Assembly (NCBI RefSeq): GCF_020618775.1
Contig: NZ_JAESVB010000005.1
Location: 1-64,000 of the forward strand
Source of the DNA: Acidisoma silvae
GTDB lineage: Bacteria; Pseudomonadota; Alphaproteobacteria; Acetobacterales; Acetobacteraceae
Length of the DNA: 64,000 nt
Reading direction: 5' to 3'
Shown here: piece after piece, positions 60,386 to 64,000 of the stretch
How positions within the stretch are numbered: position 1 is the stretch's first letter
Layout: each line of letters starts with the position of its first letter
Translations under genes and position numbers: made by a program
Notes under the pieces: generated by a model
Told to the model about the DNA's origin: nothing
The model's database searches: none
What the model saw: the letters and a program-made list of their open reading frames with translations, nothing else

Positions 60386-63064
60386 TCAGTTAGCGCTGGT
60401 CGCCGTGCCGGCCGTCGCGACCTTTTCCGCGATCTTGGACAGCGGCTCCTGCAAGGCCTGAATGGCCTTGCTGAGCTTGGCCGCGTCACTGGCTTTCACC
60501 TGCGCCGTATACAGCGCGTAGCCACCGGGGATGCTGCGGTCGCGATAGGTGTCGAGCATGGCGATGACCTTGGCGAATTGCGCCTTGACGCGCTCGGTCA
60601 GCGCCGGGTCGATTGTCTGCATGCCGGGTTCGAGGAAGGCGAAAGCCTGCTGCGCGCCTTCCACGTCACCCACGAAATCCACCAGATCGATATGGCTGAA
60701 CGCCTCTTCCTCGCCGGTGATCTTGGTTGTCTGCACCTCCTCCAGCAGGGACGCCGCGCCATTGGCGAGATCTTCCGGCGCGAAGCTGATGGTGCGGACA
60801 AGCTTGGCCAGCAAAGCCACATTCGTCTGCAACTCGGCGGCCAGCGCCTTGGTGTGGTCGGTGATCTGGCCGGTCTGGAACAGATCGCGCTCGATGGCGT
60901 GGAAGCCGTGCCAGCCGACCTGCGGGTCGAGGTTAGAGGCGCGCATATCAACGAGATAGTCGAGATTGCCGGCATTGTCGGTCGCCTTGAAGCCCGGCAG
61001 GATGAAGCCGTTCACATCGGATTCGATGCGCTCGTAGAAAGGTCGCGCCAGCGGATATTCGGCACGCGCCTTGGCCAGATTACCCGCATCGATATCGGCT
61101 TCCAGAATGCCGACGGCTGTGAGCATGGCATCCGCCACGCCATTGACGTAGCCGGCATAGCCTTTGGCACCCGCCGCCAGCAGGTCCGCCGTGTTGCCGC
61201 CCTGCTGGGCTGCCGCGCGGCCGATGACGGTGAACGTCTGCATTTCCGGATTGGCGCCGGGGCAATAGAGCTGATAGCTGCCGCCGTCGAGCGTCAGGGT
61301 CAGTGCCGTGGCCGGCAGGCCGGGGGCCAGATTTTCCTGCTCGCCGATGATGCGGCCTTCGCTGAGCAGTTCCAGCTCCGTCAGGCCCGGGGCGGCCTTG
61401 TTCTGCACCGTGAAGGTGATGGGGCCGGCCTTGGCGCTGCTGTGATCCATCACACAGCTTCCGCCCTTATCGGCAGTCAGCGCGATATGGACCTGCGCGA
61501 CATCATGCGTGACAGGGGCGGTTTGCGCCTGCGCGCGGGATGACAGGGCCAGCCCCGTCAGCGCCGTGGCCAGGCACAGGCCCGCCATCAGCGGATTCGC
61601 CAAGCGTGTCATCGACATTTGTTCATTCCTTGATCGGCTTATCCGGCGGAGGGCGAAGATGAAAAATAGGGCAGCGATGACGACAAGACCGACCGGCAGA
61701 TAGACGGCCCAAAACTGCCGCTCCATCCGTGCCAGGCTGACCGCGTTGAGCGCGTTCTGGACCTGCGAGACATAGGCGTCCGACAGCCGCCATTGGCCCG
61801 AATACATGGCCTTGTCCTGCGCCAAAGCGATGATGCGCGGCGGGGAAAGCCCGCTGCCGGAGAGCGTCAGGATCGTGGTCGTGCTGCCCCCGGCATCCAG
61901 CAGCACCGCATGCGCCGTGCGAAGATGGATGGACTGGTGTCTGGTCCATGTGGCGGTGAAGGGACCAGGATGAAGGGCGGCATTCAGCCCCACCGGAATG
62001 CGGCCGCCGGACAGGGCGACAAGCTGATCCAGCGTCAATGTTGACGGCGCATCCTTCGCCGTCTCCCGCAGAGACAGCCGGATGCTGCCGTCAACCCATT
62101 GCGCCGTGCCGATGATGCGCGGCGCATCGCCGTCCATGGTGACGACATCGGCCTGCGCGGGAAGCCGCAGCTGCGGCACGGGATACAGGATCGCCAGGCC
62201 TGCCGCGCTGATCAGAAGAATGCCAGCCGCGGCGCATTGCAAACGGACGGTATTGCGCGGCGACGGACAGCGCGACCGTGGCCAATAGATATAAAGTGCC
62301 ACCGGCAGCAGATAGGCGAGCCAGCCCAGCACCTCGATCAGCCTCGGGTCTGGATAGACGCCCAGCATGCCGGTGATCAGCGCCGACTGGATGGTGCCGG
62401 GCGTGATCAGCCAGGAGAGATTGATCACCAGTTGCTGGCCGGCATTCAGCCAGCCCGCTTCATGCGCCGTACGGCAGGCGGCCATCACCAGGCCGGCCGC
62501 CACCAGGATCAGGAAAGCGCCGGTGACGCGAAAGAAATTGCCGAGATTGATGCGCACGCCGCCGGCATAGATGCCCCAGCCGATGACAAGCGCCAGCAGC
62601 AGGCCCAGCACGGCACCGACAGCGGCCAGGCTGGTGGACTGCGCGGCCGAGAAGGAAGCCAGCAGGAAGACCGATGTCTCAAAACCCTCACGTAGCACAG
62701 CCAGAAAGGCCATTGCCGCCAGTGCGAAGGCCCCGGTCTGCGTCAAGGCTTCCGCCGCCTGCGCTTCCAATTCCCGCTTCATGCTGCGGGCATGCTTGTT
62801 CATCCAAACGATCATGCCCGTGACGAAAACAAGGGCGATGCCGCCAATGACGGTTTCCATCCCTTCCTGCGCGGCCTGGGGCAAAGCCTGCTCGACCAGA
62901 TCGAGTGCCGCGCCGACCAGCATCGCCAAAGCCATGGCGAGACCGACGCCGATCCACATCGGTACCAGGCTTTTGCCGTTGTTGCGGAGGAAGGCGGCGA
63001 TGATACCGATGATCAGCGCGCCTTCCAGCCCTTCGCGCAGGCCGATGACGAAGGTCGCTAACAT
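60386..63064 (-). CDS. EfeU-EfeO iron importer read as one frame
   Basis: An 892-residue open frame. Residues 1-280 are an FTR1/EfeU permease with both iron motifs, GLREGLEGALI and VLREGFETSVFLL. Residues 280-480 are an extra extracytoplasmic segment ending in a helix (LPVGLVVIAALFFIFALRR). From residue 483 an EfeO protein follows: a signal peptide (MAGLCLATALTGLALSSRAQ, then AQT), a cupredoxin-like part (SYQLYCPGANPEMQTF) and an imelysin domain with the metal-binding HxxE in WHGFHAIERDLF. An internal ATG at 61618 has AAGGA eight bases upstream, so EfeO can start by itself. One extra base before 61640 would give efeU its own stop. EfeB is not in the window. Confidence 0.88.
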   Translation of the reverse strand: MLATFVIGLREGLEGALIIGIIAAFLRNNGKSLVPMWIGVGLAMALAMLVGAALDLVEQALPQAAQEGMETVIGGIALVFVTGMIVWMNKHARSMKRELEAQAAEALTQTGAFALAAMAFLAVLREGFETSVFLLASFSAAQSTSLAAVGAVLGLLLALVIGWGIYAGGVRINLGNFFRVTGAFLILVAAGLVMAACRTAHEAGWLNAGQQLVINLSWLITPGTIQSALITGMLGVYPDPRLIEVLGWLAYLLPVALYIYWPRSRCPSPRNTVRLQCAAAGILLISAAGLAILYPVPQLRLPAQADVVTMDGDAPRIIGTAQWVDGSIRLSLRETAKDAPSTLTLDQLVALSGGRIPVGLNAALHPGPFTATWTRHQSIHLRTAHAVLLDAGGSTTTILTLSGSGLSPPRIIALAQDKAMYSGQWRLSDAYVSQVQNALNAVSLARMERQFWAVYLPVGLVVIAALFFIFALRRISRSRNEQMSMTRLANPLMAGLCLATALTGLALSSRAQAQTAPVTHDVAQVHIALTADKGGSCVMDHSSAKAGPITFTVQNKAAPGLTELELLSEGRIIGEQENLAPGLPATALTLTLDGGSYQLYCPGANPEMQTFTVIGRAAAQQGGNTADLLAAGAKGYAGYVNGVADAMLTAVGILEADIDAGNLAKARAEYPLARPFYERIESDVNGFILPGFKATDNAGNLDYLVDMRASNLDPQVGWHGFHAIERDLFQTGQITDHTKALAAELQTNVALLAKLVRTISFAPEDLANGAASLLEEVQTTKITGEEEAFSHIDLVDFVGDVEGAQQAFAFLEPGMQTIDPALTERVKAQFAKVIAMLDTYRDRSIPGGYALYTAQVKASDAAKLSKAIQALQEPLSKIAEKVATAGTATSAN
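61627..61631 (-). promoter_or_regulatory. Internal ribosome binding site before the EfeO part
   Basis: On the minus strand AAGGA is followed by eight bases and ATG (61618), which starts a typical signal peptide. This is what one expects for a separate efeO gene. Confidence 0.7.
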
Positions 63065-63118
63065 GCCAGCATCGGTCCTTCATTTTCCATGAGGAACCCA
63101 TATCGAGGTCCATTCGCA

Positions 63119-63136
63119 ACTGCAAATCAGTCGCGA
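63119..63136. promoter_or_regulatory. Fur-box-like site upstream of efeUO
   Basis: TGCAAATCAGTCGC (63121-63134) fits the TGCGAATCATTCGC kind of Fur site used in many proteobacteria at 12 of 14 positions. It lies 57 bases before the efeU ATG, in a promoter position. Control by iron is expected for this importer. Confidence 0.5.
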
Positions 63137-63293
63137 TTAGAGCGTATTTTCAATATTTCCTTATATGATCGATGGATATCGCAATAATTTCCGACCGGAA
63201 CGACGCCGGCTTTGCAACATTGGGAATATACAATGTAGCGTCAGCTGGAACACTTTGGGTTTGGATTGAAGCGCCTCCCCAACCGTCATGCCC

Positions 63294-63364
63294 GCGAAAG
63301 CGGGCATCTTCTACGCCGCCTAGCCGTGCCAAAGGGAGAAGATTCCCGCCTTCGCGAGAATGAC
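63294..63364. repeat. Palindromic intergenic repeat, copy 4
   Basis: 71 bases: CGTCATGCCCGCGAAAGCGGGCAT-CTTCT, a shorter middle, GAAGATTCCCGCCTTCGCGAGAATGAC. The left arm is identical to copy 1. It lies between the efeUO promoter and the end of the RND gene on its right. Confidence 0.82.
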
Positions 63365-63391
63365 CCAGTTTCCGTTAACACCCTGACCGCT

Positions 63392-64000
63392 CTAGATTTC
63401 CCGTGACGTCAGAGACGGTTCTGTCCTGTCCATCTTTCGGCGCGTCATCAGGCTTTGCAGCCGGTCGAACCACAGATAGACCACAGGCGTCGTGAACAGC
63501 GTCAGCGCCTGCGACAGGATCAAGCCACCGACGATGGCGATGCCCAACGGCTGGCGCAGTTCCGAACCCGCGCCATGGCCGAGCGCCAGGGGCAGCGCCC
63601 CGAACAGCGCCGCGAAGGTCGTCATCATGATCGGGCGGAAGCGCAGCAGGCAAGCCTGACGGATGGCCTCGAACGGGGTCTTTCCCTGGTCCCGCTGCGC
63701 CACCAGCGCGAAATCGATCATCATGATGGCGTTCTTCTTGACGATGCCGATGAGCAGAATGATGCCGATCATGCCCATGATCGACAGATCCTGCCCGCAA
63801 AGGCGCAGCGCCAGCAGGGCGCCGATGCCGGCCGAAGGCAGTGTGGAAATAATCGTCAGCGGATGAATGGCACTTTCATAAAGCACGCCGAGAATGATGT
63901 AGATGGTGATGATGGCGGCCAGGATCAGCCAGGGCTCGCTTTTGAGGGAGCTTTGGAAAACCTGCGCCGAGCCCTGAAAGGTTCCCGTCACGCTGGCCGG
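63392..64000 (-). CDS. RND efflux permease, C-terminal part (cut by window edge)
   Basis: The last ~203 residues of a hydrophobe/drug RND permease, open to the right edge. [57 protein letters not shown] and [20 protein letters not shown] mark helices 8-11, closest to MdtB/MdtC-like members. This is a second RND system, separate from the complete pump at 45046-54148. The last ~20 residues are basic and polar. Neighbouring pump parts would lie beyond the edge. Confidence 0.9.
   Translation of the reverse strand, partial: PASVTGTFQGSAQVFQSSLKSEPWLILAAIITIYIILGVLYESAIHPLTIISTLPSAGIGALLALRLCGQDLSIMGMIGIILLIGIVKKNAIMMIDFALVAQRDQGKTPFEAIRQACLLRFRPIMMTTFAALFGALPLALGHGAGSELRQPLGIAIVGGLILSQALTLFTTPVVYLWFDRLQSLMTRRKMDRTEPSLTSREI

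Overview
The window is GC-rich, densely coded DNA from a Gram-negative bacterium. Outer-membrane efflux lipoproteins, RND pumps, a cytochrome b561, an EfeUO-type iron importer and the codon pattern point to an alphaproteobacterium. Acetobacteraceae/Rhodospirillales is my best guess, made from general protein resemblance and not from a marker gene; there is no rRNA here. About sixty protein genes, one tRNA-Ser(CGA), four copies of a small palindromic repeat, several terminators and a few operator-like palindromes are visible. No insertion sequence, phage, CRISPR array or plasmid function was seen.

Layout. 0-3.7 kb: end of an MFS exporter, a cysteine-less isochorismatase-fold hydrolase, an alpha/beta hydrolase, and a TetR/EamA pair. 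3.8-7.3 kb: an AAHS-like MFS gene and, 2 kb to its left, a shrunken direct duplicate of it that has lost three internal blocks at short microhomologies; between them lie an AT-richer orphan membrane protein and trhO. 7.5-11.4 kb: small regulator/effector pairs (LysR with a divergent azoreductase and a strong palindrome between them, a cupin, LysE with divergent Lrp). 11.5-19.5 kb: a decarboxylase region with UbiX, two UbiD paralogues, SDR, SRPBCC protein, FUSC membrane protein, and LysR and AraC regulators. 19.6-25.5 kb: EamA and MFS exporters, cytochrome b561, and a sulfonate/nitrate-type ABC importer.

25.6-32.2 kb: a MarR-led efflux operon (FUSC, DUF1656, HlyD, outer membrane factor, MFS) with a GTTAG-N4-CTAAC operator; its last gene carries a one-base frameshift. 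32.2-34.3 kb: a DUF308 membrane protein and a TetR regulator share the same operator motif, with an orphan PemK/MazF-like toxin gene sitting between the two operator copies. 34.3-41.5 kb: housekeeping and stress genes (methyltransferase, IalB-like protein, rlmN, PCuAC copper chaperone, SDR, chalcone-isomerase-like protein, VOC protein, an orphan OmpR-type regulator, L,D-transpeptidase). 41.7-45 kb: a membrane-tethered Ser/Thr kinase fused to a dead PP2C phosphatase domain, then GtrA and a family 2 glycosyltransferase. 45-54.1 kb: a complete OMF-MFP-RND-RND (MdtABC-like) pump, whose first permease has a Ser/Thr-rich insertion. 54.3-56 kb: an IclR regulator, tRNA-Ser, and a non-coding stretch with a candidate minus-strand small RNA.

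56.2-60.3 kb: two COG4705 membrane proteins bracket a small periplasmic protein and an OmpR/histidine-kinase pair. 60.4-63.1 kb: an EfeU-EfeO iron importer read as one 892-residue frame, with an internal ribosome binding site and internal signal peptide, and a Fur-box-like site upstream. The right edge cuts into another RND pump.

Overall the region is rich in export functions, each beside its own regulator. The two single-base events (31409 and about 61640) both look like loss of one C next to CGG and should be checked against raw reads.
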